DNA of 64,000 nt. Origin: Begonia masoniana. Its lineage: Eukaryota > Streptophyta > Magnoliopsida > Cucurbitales > Begoniaceae. The translations under genes and the position numbers were made by a program. The stretch lies in NCBI GenBank assembly GCA_022432975.1, contig CM039509.1, positions 5,209,043 to 5,273,042 on the forward strand. Direction: 5' to 3'. Shown here in pieces: positions 46,979 through 57,050 of this stretch (its first letter is position 1; the number at the start of each line of letters is the position of its first letter). The notes beneath the pieces are model-generated. The model was not told the origin of the DNA. It was given only the letters and a program-made list of their open reading frames with translations, and did not search any database.

Positions 46979-47388
46979 TGTAACGACCCCGTTCCTAGCA
47001 AGATATTGTCCGCTCCAGGGATTGGGCCGCAGCCCAATATCCTCCCCTCACGGCTTTGTTTGGCGAGAGCACTCCCTGGAAGGTCACCCAACCTGGAATT
47101 ACTCTCGCCGAAGCCCACTTAACTTCGGAGTTCTTATGGGATCCGTTGTCAATTGAGCTCCAAAACGCGTCTTGCTATGTTGGGAGGGATCTCTTACATA
47201 TGTTTCATTTCCATGTACTTCCTCAAGCGATGTGGGTTCGTAACGGCCCCTCTTTCAAAGATAGAACCCTCCGGCCCAGGTCAGCCCCCGGATCCGCGGA
47301 GCTTTACCCACCTCCGGCCCAGGTCAGCCCCAGGATCCGCGGAGAATGGGTGGTCCTCACAGTGGTCGTTGAAAGAGGAGTCGTCACA
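46979..47388 (-). repeat. Cassandra-2 LTR, first
   Basis: TGTAACGACCCC to GTCGTCACA. The 5S-like domain lies at about 47062-47150 (minus strand: AACTCCGAAGTTAAGTGGGC, then GGCGAGAGTAATTCCAGG and TGGGTGACC). A 43-bp internal duplication with CTCCGGCCCAGGTCAGCC lies near 47268-47345. Confidence 0.93.
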
Positions 47389-47459
47389 ATCACCCCCCCT
47401 TGGGGGCCCAACGTCCTCGTTGGCCACATTTCCGGTTGGGTACAGTCTCTGATACCATT

Positions 47460-47870
47460 TGTAACGACCCCGTTCCTAGCAAGATATTGTCCGCTCCGGG
47501 GATTGGGCCGCAACCCAAATATCCTCCCCTCACGGCTTTGTTTGGCGAGAGCACTCCCTGGAAGGTCACCCAACCTGGAATTACTCTCGCCGAAGCCCAC
47601 TTAACTTCGGAGTTCTTATGGGATCCGTTGTCAATTGAGCTCCAAAACGCGTCTTGCTATGTTGGGAGGGATCTCTTACATATGTTTCATTTCCATGTAC
47701 TTCCCCAAGCGATGTGGGTTCGTAACGGCCCCTCTTTCAAAGATAGAACCCTCCGGCCCAGGTCAGCCCTAGGATCCGCGGAGCTTTACCCACCTCCGGC
47801 CCAGGTCAGCCCCAGGATCCGCGGAGAATGGGTGGTCCTCACAGTGGTCGTTGAAAGAGGAGTCGTCACA
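47460..47870 (-). repeat. Cassandra-2 LTR, middle
   Basis: 411 bp, almost identical to its neighbours; 5S-like domain at about 47542-47632 with an intact AAGTTAAGTGGGCTTCGG block. It is shared by both element units, as expected after unequal recombination between two copies. Confidence 0.93.
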
Positions 47871-47941
47871 ATCACCCCCCCTTGGGGGCCCAACGTCCTC
47901 GTTGGCCACATTTCCGGTTGGGTACAGTCTCTGATACCATT

Positions 47942-48352
47942 TGTAACGACCCCTCATCCCAGCAAGATATTGTCCGCTCCGGGGATTGGGCCGCAACCCA
48001 ATATCCTCCCCTCACGGCTTTGTTTGGCGAGAGCACTTCCCGGAAGGTCACCCAACCTGGAATTACTCTCGCCGAAGCCCACTTAACTTCGGAGTTCTTA
48101 TGGGATCCGTTGTCAATTGAGCTCCAAAACGCGTCTTGCTATGTTGGGAGGGATCTCTTACATATGTTTCATTTCCATGTACTTCCCCAAGCGATGTGGG
48201 TTCGTAACGGCCCCTCTTTCAAAGATTGAACCCTCCGGCCCAGGTCAGCCCTAGGATCCGCGGAGCTTTACCCACCTCCGGCCCAGGTCAGCCCCAGGAT
48301 CCGCGGAGAATGGGTGGTCCTCACAGTGGTCGTTGAAAGAGGAGTCGTCACA
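47942..48352 (-). repeat. Cassandra-2 LTR, last
   Basis: 411 bp; 5S-like domain at about 48024-48114. In the minus orientation this is the 5' LTR, directly before a primer-binding site. It carries TTCCCGGAAGG where the other two have TCCCTGGAAGG. Confidence 0.93.
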
Positions 48353-48596
48353 CCGAGTCTTTGCTATGATGGAAGATGAAGATACCATGCAGCATACGGT
48401 CATAACAGGTACAATTATGATCTGTGGTATTTCTGTTTATACACTTATAGACACGGGAGCCACACACTCATTTATTGCAACCTTATTTGCGTGTAAGCAT
48501 AAGTTAGAATACTTACCAGCTGATCGGCCATATAGTGTGATGTTACCATCAGGAAAGTCCTTGTATTCTGAGCAGATATTGAAAGGTGATATTGTG
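48353..48596 (+). pseudogene. Protease fragment, element D
   Basis: Resumes at the duplicated CCGAG with RVFAMMEDEDTMQH. It contains YTLIDTGATHSF, with the DTGA codons at 48450-48461, and PYSVMLPSGKS. It ends at KGDIV where element E LTR begins. The active-site triplet itself is intact. Confidence 0.85.
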
Positions 48597-48781
48597 TAGG
48601 GCTAAAAAACGGAACTTGGCTCTATACTATACATTTGGATTTTCTAAAAATTTACTTATTCTTCTAAAAATCCCCTTAAATTACTAGGATCCTAATAACA
48701 CCTCTTACTCACTAACGAACCTAGATTTCTTATTTATGGAATTACCCTCGGAGCGGAAACCCGAAAAACTCAGGTGTTACA
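48597..48781 (-). repeat. 185-bp remnant of the 5' LTR of element E
   Basis: Matches 40791-40975 nearly base for base, the first 185 bp of LTR family 3 in element orientation. It ends with GTGTTACA at 48781. It is joined without spacer to the protease of D, marking the far edge of the D/E deletion. Confidence 0.9.
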
Positions 48782-50730
48782 GAAGTTTTCCTTCATATTT
48801 TCGAAGTTGTCTTCGAATTATCCTTGGTGCATTATATCCAAGCCAGTTACCTCAATTGTTTTCCAAGTTCACGGTTGCTTGGAAGCCTCTTACGGCCACC
48901 ATTTTCTTCAACCATTTTGAGGGTTGGACCTATAGAAAAGTGGTGAAAAACCTTGTCCATTTTGCTTGAGTATTCAATCATTTTTTGAGGAATCATAATC
49001 CAAGGGTGCTACAAGTTGCCTTTTCAGACCAGCTTTTGATTCTCATGCATATCTCACTCACATCATCAAATTTTCTTCTAAAAATGTCAGGGTTTATTCT
49101 ACACTTGCCAGTAAGTTTCCATTAAATTTTCAAGTCATTTAGATTCATTTCCACTGATTTATACATTCTGGAATTGGGGTGTTCTTCTGCTAAACCCAAG
49201 AGCACCGACCTCTTTGCGATTAGCTTCTTATGACGTGTAATTTGTAGCGCTTATTGCATCATCTTCTCTCTCTCTCTCCAAAGGTCACTATTAAGTGGTC
49301 CTCTTCCCCACTAACACAACCCCAAAAAGGTCGCCCAAGTACACATGTTGGACCACTCACTTGACATACAATTAACAAAACCAAATACTAAGTAAAATAA
49401 ACTAAGCTTCAAATTACATCAATTTGTTCCAAGAAAAACATCAATTCCTTCTTCAAGCTTGGTTCGGCCAAAAAAGTGTTCCCATGCTAACAAATTTTAA
49501 TAGCTTCTTCATGTCTTGTGTGTTCGGCTCCAACTCCAATTGATTAACAAATGCATCACATCACCTACAAAATGAGCACACAAGTCAGTTAAAGTTTTAT
49601 CCCGTGACCTAGTGATTGCTCACCTTTGCATATCAAAACACAACTGAAAGTGTGGCCAATAAGGAAGTCAGGCATTCAACGAGGGAGATTGTGATAGCCC
49701 ACCCTAAGGTTAGGATGACTCAAAATTTAATTGCGAACGCCTAGGTTATACTAGTGGATGTGCACAATGCGACATCATTTGGGAAAATGTAATAAGTGAA
49801 TGATTTATAAGTACAGTTCTTTTACTCGCCTAATACAATGTGTTTTGGGTTAACAAAAAAACATGTGCAGGTTCCAATCTGAAGTGGACAATATAGCACT
49901 ACAACAGTTGCTCCACATTTCCTTTCTCTCTCTAATCGAAATTGAAAAGAAGAACCTTGGCGATTATGAGAGACACGCTTAACATGCTTTAATTGAAGGG
50001 TTTTATTTTCTAACCCTCAAATTTCAAGGTCAATTTGACCAAAAATATATATAAAGTGTTGGTTACATGGATTCTCATAGTTTAGTGATCGTATTGATAT
50101 TTACCCAATTATTAATTTTCATGCAAATATATATAATTAGATTTCAATATAAATGACTAATTATTTTTTATATTTAAAAATAACCTTATCATTAACTTTA
50201 TCTAATTTACATTTCTTTCATGTAAGGTAATTTGTATTTTTTTTATGATTTTAATTTTTTCCTATTAATTTTGTTGTTTTTCATTAGATATTCTAGACAT
50301 CAAATTAAAAAAAAATAAAGAAAGACATTTAAAAATGATATCATTTGTTCGTCAAATGCTCTCTAGATAATATATAGTATATATGCTGCTCTACCAATAC
50401 TGTAAATATATTATTATTATTATTTTTAACAATATTATTAGTAGTCAGAGGAAGCCTCAGCCGAAGGTAACACTCTCTTTTTTATACATGTGTTAGGTCC
50501 ATGAAAAATCGAATTGATGATTGGATTTCGGTGTAAATCGTGTTTCAATTCTGACTTGGGTTTCTATGTTGCTCTGAACTCTGGATTGATCTAAGTGTAA
50601 AGTGTAATCCAGCAAAGGTCTTGGTGAAAGAATTGCAGACAACGTCATGAAGAAGACGCTTCTTGCTTGGGCTCGCTCAGTGGCAAGCTGGATCGCAGCC
50701 CAAATTCTATGTGGCCAGCGTTTCAGGCCC
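48782..50730. other. Unassigned interval
   Basis: No gene supported. 49260-49650 resembles the F1 LTR-like region (33480-33850), with ATCAATTCCTTCTTCAAGC and CTTGGTTCGGCC. A TGTGATAGCCCACCC block near 49690 looks like a degraded LTR start. 50040-50450 is very AT-rich, with nothing recognisable. A 97-codon minus frame near 50500-50790 overlaps the edge of the B3 duplication and has no family match. Confidence 0.4.
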
Positions 50731-52035
50731 TGGATTGGACTTTGGTCCAACCCTATTTTGGCCATAACCCAAATTAGCTGGGTCACGATCCATCCCCTTT
50801 TGGGCCGTGGTTCAGGGATTATTTTTGTAATTTGTCATATCTTAATCCAATTAATATGGATTATTTTATTTTATAAAATGATGGTTAGAAATTCGTTGTT
50901 ATTGTTTCATTTTATTGCATATATTTTTTAATTCAATTTTTCATTTTCCAACATAAAAAGCCATTATTTTAACACGAGTAATGAGACAACTAGCTGTGTT
51001 ATATTCCTGAGTGCAAAATTGTAAACCTGATCGTAGTATTTTCATAGATTTTGCAATCGCCGAATGTCGTCGTTTTTAATTTGAATGCATAAAACATGAA
51101 ATATATCTTTATTGAGTTTAGTCAACTCACCCTAATGACACCCCTTCTTTTAGAAGTTATCCAAAAGAACTTTCAATTGCCTACTCAAGGGTAGGCTTGC
51201 CATGCAATTTTTCTCTAATTTATTATTTTTCTAGAAACTTTAATTTTATTTAGAGGTCAAACATTATTGAAATTTGTAAATTTTTAATTTATTTAATTTT
51301 TATCTATTATATTTATTTTTGGACATAAATCATTGCATTGTCTTAGATGTCACTAGTGGACTTTTAATTTTGCTATTTGGTTCGTGCCTTGACTTGTAAT
51401 CCCTTTTAAGGCTTGCGTTGCAATATTAATTATTTAAGTTCAATTGTTGGATTGCTCGGTTTGATTTCTTAGTCGTGCCGTTCCATGTTTAGTCTTGGGT
51501 TCCTTTTGGAACGTGACAAATTGAGACTGAATCTACATAATTACGAGTTAGTTTTAAGGTTGGATCGGGTTTTGAGAAGATTTTGTTATTAAAAGTTCAA
51601 TTCGTTCTAATCATCTTTTCATTAGAAATCATGGAAAACAAATATACCATATAAAGAATTAACCATATTTACACAAGAATAGGAATCTTAAATAATGGGG
51701 AAACAACTCCAAGTCAGATTCAAACCATGGTTACGGTTCGGTTTTGCCAACATAAACCAGACTCATGGTCCAGATCCAACCGTGGTTACGATCCTGTTTT
51801 GTTTCTAATAACTAACTAACTTATGGTTTAAAATTGAATAACAATTCTTATCTTACGAATTCATAACAGAGGACCCTACTTTTCAAATTCCAAGAAGATA
51901 TTAAGGAAATTTATTCCACGTAACTTAGGAGTTCTTCATCGTTTAGGACGAGTAACCTATTTCTTTATCTAGATATTGAGAGTTTCTTCGTTCAAATTTT
52001 CTCTCTCTCTTCTTCAAACTTCTCTCTCTTGCACT

Positions 52036-52626
52036 ATGGGAAGAACTCCACTGACGATCAACAATGGCGGACCAAGATCAGTCAAGTTTAAAGGAAGTTG
52101 GTTGCGCTTTTCTTCTTTACTAAAATATGTAGCCTTCAGGACAGAGGAAGATGCGAAGGAAGAGATGGCGGCCGCACAGACTAAACCTTCTTCTTCGCTT
52201 CCGGTTTTGCCGAGAAATTTCAAGAACGCCATTGACGAGATGGGCGGGACTAATGTAATGCTGGTAATGGAGAAGCTTTTGTACAGAACCGACGTCGAGT
52301 CCAACAATGGAAGATTGGCGATCATGTTCAGCAAAATCCGGCAAAATTTTCTGACGGAAACGGAGAGAAGATCGATGGAAAATGGGGAAGACATGGAAGT
52401 GATGATAATCGAGCCATCGTTAAACGTAAGAACAATCGTCATGACGCAGTGGGATATGAAGAAGAAGAAGAAATCAGGCGAAACCACCTCCAGCTCGATG
52501 TACGTGTTGAAGAAGCACTGGAACGGCGTAGTTCGTGACAACGGCTTGAAGGAAAACGACGAGCTGCAGGTCTGGTCGTTCCGCGCCGGCGAGGAGCTCC
52601 GTCTGGCGCTGGTTCTGGCTAATTGA
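52036..52626 (+). CDS. B3-domain protein, At2g31720-like family
   Basis: A 196-residue, single-exon gene. The start is ATG at 52036 (CACTATGGG, G at +4), because the broken paralogue keeps the same MGRTPLTINN start and no ATG lies upstream in frame. Residues about 58-196 form the plant B3 fold of the DUF313/At2g31720-like group: LPRNFKNAIDEMGG, FLTETERRSM, IIEPSL, QWDMKKKKKSG, and the C-terminal LQVWSFR. Family members are short putative nuclear DNA-binding proteins; the target sites and function of this one are unknown. It lacks the basic KKRKPVIKK segment of the paralogue, keeping only the KKKKK run at 142-146. The 5' leader is CT-rich; an AATAAA lies at about 52859. No other intact host gene is near. 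Confidence 0.9.
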   Translation: MGRTPLTINNGGPRSVKFKGSWLRFSSLLKYVAFRTEEDAKEEMAAAQTKPSSSLPVLPRNFKNAIDEMGGTNVMLVMEKLLYRTDVESNNGRLAIMFSKIRQNFLTETERRSMENGEDMEVMIIEPSLNVRTIVMTQWDMKKKKKSGETTSSSMYVLKKHWNGVVRDNGLKENDELQVWSFRAGEELRLALVLAN

Positions 52627-54385
52627 GCCACCTGAAATCGCAACGAAGAAGAAGACCGATATCACCCATAATGGCATAATGCTCTCAAGTTTTCATTTTT
52701 TTATTCTTATTAAATTATAGGAGTAGATGATAGAAATTTACGAGTAATTCGTTCTTCTTATATTCTTTGTGCTAGTCGCATGAACATCTTCAATATATGA
52801 TGAAGATCTTAATTTTAAAAAATTTTGTAATGCAATTCGAATATTAATATAAAAAATTAAATAAATGGTAATAGAAGACTTTGATAACTATAATATAAGT
52901 GAAGGTTTTAAATTTGATAGATAATTTCATGTGATTTTATTTTTTCAACCTCGTCCATATATCTAAATAATTATTCAGATTTCGGTTTGGTAAATTTTTT
53001 AAAAAAATTTACTTTTGATGATTAAATGAGACAATTTAAACTAAAATAACTAAATTGAAATTACACTTAAGTTATATGGGCCAAAAATATATTATAGCTT
53101 AAAATAAAATTGATAATTTCACGGGACCTTTGTTTAAACTAATTTAATTATTTACGCTTTAAAAAAATAAATGATAAATAAGTGACAATAAAAATTAAGA
53201 ATGTGTCCGTAAAGAAGGTCTTTGTTTGAATTAATTTAATTATTTACACTTTAATTTCATGTGATTTTTATAGTAGATCATATGCATATTATCCTTTTTT
53301 AGCTTAAATATAATAATTATGAGTAAATATCAATATGAAAATAACCAGATAATGCAAATAATATAAAAATACTTATCAATATCCAACCGTGTAGGAAAGA
53401 AAAGAAAATCCAATCCACGAGTTACGTTTACATGCCCAAATTAAATAACCAAGTCATTACCACGAAAATGCAAATAAAGTTATATAAGAACATGAACTAC
53501 TAGTAGCCTGAACTACTAGTAGCCTCTTCTGAATTCCACCAAAATTATCTACTCTTCTCTTTACCTAGATTTGGAAGGGGGTCATTGAGGTGCACGATTT
53601 CTTTTCAAACTATGCATGAATTTTATAAAAACTATTAAGTAAACATCTGTTCTTCTTTTTATCAAAACATGCTCCATAAGCCCTCAGTTAGGTAGTTATA
53701 AAAACTTGTCACATACATATGTGGCTATAAGTGAAAATGGAGTGTCACAAAAGGACCACTGCGACACAATCCATAGGAAGACAGTGATCTGAAAACCAAC
53801 CAACGTCTCATGAGTCCAAAAATCTAGCCTCAAAAAATCCGTGACGACGATCCAAAAATCCAGCCTATCACCCGAGTGGTCGGCAAACGACAGTATGCCA
53901 AGAAACCAACTCGAACCATTACACACCCTGATCAGGTTTAGAGATTCAAACACCAAGGAGCGCGTCATCACCGCCATACTATTTGTTTTTTGTACGTGTA
54001 TACAATACCATCTTCATGCAACAGAAGATGTATATGATAGCCTCGTGATACTTTGATGCCAAGACTGCTCAAAGTATCAAAATGATTCATCTTTCCAACA
54101 AATCACAGCAAAACACAAATCATGTAATGTTGAAAGTAAATATAAGAAAACCATACGTACATATACATATAACAACCGACGTGTTGGCGACTAGGTCTCG
54201 TCATACTCTTATAAGTGGCAACCCACTGAAATAGCATTCTCAAAAACATTGAAATGCAATGCAAAAAGCATAAAATCCATAACTCGACAATGACTACTCT
54301 TCTTCCTTAGACCAAGGGTAACCTCAGGTACTGGCTCAAAATCAACAAACTTGTCCGACCCTGAAAGAGAAAATTCAAATCATAA
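52627..54385. other. 3' flank of the B3 gene, AT-rich
   Basis: No further gene. It matches 8634-10305 with indels, including an insertion-like stretch near 53220-53270 that repeats TTTGTTTGAATTAATTTAAT. Short frames on both strands are not conserved between the two copies. Confidence 0.6.
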
Positions 54386-54539
54386 ATATCCCTGACACAA
54401 TGTAGCCCTTCAAGAACAAGTTAGACAAGCGACAATAGGGAATGGTCCTTCTCTGCTCTATCCGGGAAAGATCCTCCAACAAGAAAAGTAAAAATAAGTC
54501 AATGCTTAAACAAATGCTAAGAAAATTTATGGGAAGCTT

Positions 54540-54890
54540 TATAACGACCCCCTTTTCCCAGTAAAGCTAAAGCTAGGGATTGGGCCATAGCCCTATATTC
54601 TCCTCTCACTGATTTGTTTGGCGAAGACTTCCTAGTAGGTCACCCAACATGGTATTGCTCTTCCCGGAGCACTTTTAATTTCAGAGTTCTTATGAGATCC
54701 GTTACCAATTGTGCTCCAAAATGCATCTTACTATCTTGGGAGGGTTTCCTTATATATGTTTCATTTTCATTACCACCTCAAGCGATGTGGGATTGTGGCG
54801 ACCCCCTTTTTACGTCCCGGAATTTGCCTATACTCAAGTCTGGGATTTGCCCTGCAGTCGTACTCAAACGTACACATTCGGGTCATCACA
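54540..54890 (-). repeat. Cassandra-3 LTR, first
   Basis: 351 bp, TATAACGACC to GGTCATCACA. 5S-like domain at about 54620-54707, with changes in the A-box region (minus strand GAAATTAAAAGTGC). Confidence 0.88.
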
Positions 54891-55307
54891 ATCAACCCCT
54901 CTCGGGGGCCCAACATGTAATACCCGGCTTTACGAGATATTAATATTATATTATATGATGACATTTCTGTAAATATGTCAAATAAAACTCGTTTTACAAA
55001 ACGAAAGCGTCATTAGAATTATAATTATTAATAGGAATTTTAAAGAAATTATGAGAATTTTCAGAGTAATAACGCTATATTCCGAGTAATTACGTTTCTC
55101 GTAATATAAAGGACGTTTTAGTAAAAATAGTAAACGAGGTCCGACTTGCGAACGGACAGTTTTAATAAATCCCAAATAATAAGTTGGAGCCATTGACAAA
55201 ATAAGAAAACTTGGAGAAATCGAATCGCTAGCCAATTAACGAAATGAAGGACGAAACAAATAGAAAATCAAAGGAAGGGCAAAACGGTAATTTGCCAAAT
55301 CAAAATT

Positions 55308-55314
55308 TATAAAA
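55308..55314 (+). promoter_or_regulatory. TATA box of LTR family 4
   Basis: TATAAAA, about 390 bp into the LTR, followed within 30-40 bp by a CT-rich leader. This leaves about 2 kb of the LTR downstream as transcribed sequence. Confidence 0.5.
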
Positions 55315-55772
55315 TAACACATAATCTTTTCTTCCTCATTTCTTCCCTGCTGTGCGAGAAAACCAGAGAGCCCTCCTCTCTGCCCGCCGGCGATTCCTCA
55401 ACTTCTGACCTCCGTTCTTCCTCCGTTCGTCTTCCGTTTTTCACGTTTTCTCCTCCAATCGATGCTCTAGGTATGAATCTACGATTTTAGAGCGTTTTCT
55501 TTGATTTTTACGGAGTTTGAACAATTAGGGTTTCGTTTAGGTTTCGTTTAAAAACGTAAATTAGATTTCAAGATTTATAGATTTGCCGTGTTTAAGGACA
55601 TAATGAACGTATTAAACGTTATCGGGCGAAGTTAAGAATATTTAGGAGAAATGTTATATTTGAGAATTTTCGGGTTTTCGGAAAAACTCGTAATTTAGGA
55701 TTTAAGGTTTTGTTAATTTGGACGTTTAGAAGCTTAAATTAGTTTTAACGTCGATTTTGTGTTTTACCTCAG

Positions 55773-56461
55773 ACAAACAACGCTCGTGGACGGAGCTTGA
55801 GCTGCAGCGCACACGAGTTAAGTTCTCGTGATTTTCTCTGGCCGATTGGCCTACACCGTACGTCGAAGTCGTCTCGAGGAGTTTTGGTGACGCAGATGTT
55901 TAAATTGTTTTGGTGGTAGTTAGGATTAGTTCTGTATAGGTTATGCTTTTAAATGCTTTATTGTCTCGATGGTACGAATCATGCATGTTTACTTTCTGTC
56001 ATATTGAACTGTTCACGCATCACGTGTTTTAAAAGAGCATGAAAATGAATTTCCGCACGATGTTTTAAAGAAAATGACGATGTGGCCTGGAGAGGGGCTC
56101 GACCTATTGTGAAGATCGACTACGGGTTTGTCACAATACCACATCTAACACGTACTCATACAGTTATAGGTCATGCGAGATGGGGCTCAGGCACGGCTGT
56201 ACGTGTTGTAAGCGTGTACCCCCTCCTCTAGCTGGAAATAGTAGTCCGACCGCTGGATGTGCTCTCTCTGGTTAGGGGGCTGAGATCTCGGTGACACCCA
56301 CAGAGTAAAGATAAAGAAAATGCTACACGATTTCTGAACTCATATGCATAGTATGCATTTACATTTACTAGAGCTTGCTGAGATTTTTATCTCATAGGTG
56401 TCTGTATGGTGTAGGTGACTTCGACATAGGTGATGATGAGATCCCTCCACCTGAGGAGTAA
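55773..56461 (+). other. Candidate spliced mini-exon pair in LTR family 4
   Basis: Internal exon 55773-55817 (45 nt, open, ending LELQRTR; acceptor CCTCAG; the donor reads GAG|TTAAGTTC, so its GT is mutated here). Terminal exon 56415-56461 after GGTGTAG: DFDIGDDEIPPPEE and TAA, 47 nt. Confidence 0.45.
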
Positions 56462-56904
56462 TGCAGTTGACGGAGGATGGCTTGCGGTGGTGTGTTGCGC
56501 AGTCGATGCTTGACCTGACCTGTGGGGAAGTATGTATGTGCTTTGAGGGTATCGGGGAGTTTTGGGCTGATGGTAGATTAGATAAAGTAATTGTACAGTT
56601 AGAACATTTTAGGATGTTTGAGAACTGATAGTTGATAGGTTTATGTTTACATGTTTTAAACGTTTTAAAAATCTGATTTATAAACTGCTTAGACATTTTA
56701 AAACAGGAGGAAAAGCATAGTTTTAAACGTATCTACGCAGTTCGTTTTTATGAAAGTTGATGTGTGTTTAAGCTGTTTAGTTGGGTGATAATTTATGAAG
56801 TGTGTGATGTGCAGGGTTAGTGAAAAGTTTAGTTTTGCTCTCTGGAATTTCGGATTCCAAAGAACATTGTACGTTGAATTATAGAGAAAGAAGAAGTGGA
56901 GTTA

Positions 56905-57050
56905 GGCGATCGGGCGCGGGTGTGAGGGGCGACTGATCGCCTCTCCCTGTTGCCAATGCAACGATCGATCGCTGGCGCGATCGATGGCTGCAGCGGTCGA
57001 TTGCTGTTGACGCTAGCGATCGATCGCTTCTAGCCTCAGCGATCGATCGC
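56905..57050. repeat. GATCGATCGC palindrome cluster
   Basis: The palindrome GCGATCGATCGC occurs exactly at 57016-57027 and 57039-57050, with partial copies (ACGATCGATCGC, GCGCGATCGATGG, GCGGTCGATTGC) from 56905. It lies in the 3' half of the family 4 LTR, where the other families have minisatellites. Confidence 0.85.

Larger units (their letters stand above)
46979..48352 (-). mobile_element. Cassandra-2, three-LTR tandem array
   Basis: Three near-identical LTRs (46979-47388, 47460-47870, 47942-48352; 410, 411, 411 bp) are separated by two 71-bp internal regions. Each internal region has the polypurine end (CCCCCCTTGGGGG on plus) and the primer site as CTCTGATACCA on plus, so the element is on the minus strand. 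Flanked by perfect CCGAG duplications (46974-46978, 48353-48357). It splits the gag-protease frame of element D. It shows only a few differences between LTRs and is probably the youngest insertion here. Confidence 0.96.
43607..48596 (+). mobile_element. Element D: gypsy element (LTR family 2), 3' part deleted
   Basis: 5' LTR 43607-45828, primer-binding site at 45833, gag to about 46960, then protease start 48353-48596, interrupted by the Cassandra array 46979-48352. It stops in the protease at 48596, where LTR sequence of element E begins. RT, RNase H, integrase and the 3' LTR are gone. It is inserted in RT of element E. Confidence 0.9.
50731..54385 (+). repeat. B3-locus duplication, copy B
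   Basis: A direct repeat of copy A (353-1387 plus 7699-10305), about 50 kb apart, without a transposon insertion. It holds the intact B3 gene. The uninterrupted GACTCATGGTCC near 51770 shows the empty state of the element A insertion site. Confidence 0.88.

Noticed and set aside
47062..47150. Genuine 5S rRNA gene
   Set aside because: Only about two thirds of the 5S sequence is present, embedded in an LTR with flanking primer site and target duplication. It is a Cassandra domain, not an rDNA unit.
47056..48229. Open frames of 180-230 codons across Cassandra-2
   Set aside because: Cassandra is non-coding. The frames repeat the same peptide because the LTR is repeated three times, and they read through 5S-like sequence.
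50493..50786. 97-codon minus frame at the left edge of B3 copy B
   Set aside because: The equivalent part of copy A does not keep the frame and no domain is visible.
52014..52643. 209-codon frame on the minus strand opposite the B3 gene
   Set aside because: It is the shadow of the B3 coding sequence. The same shadow exists opposite the broken paralogue.
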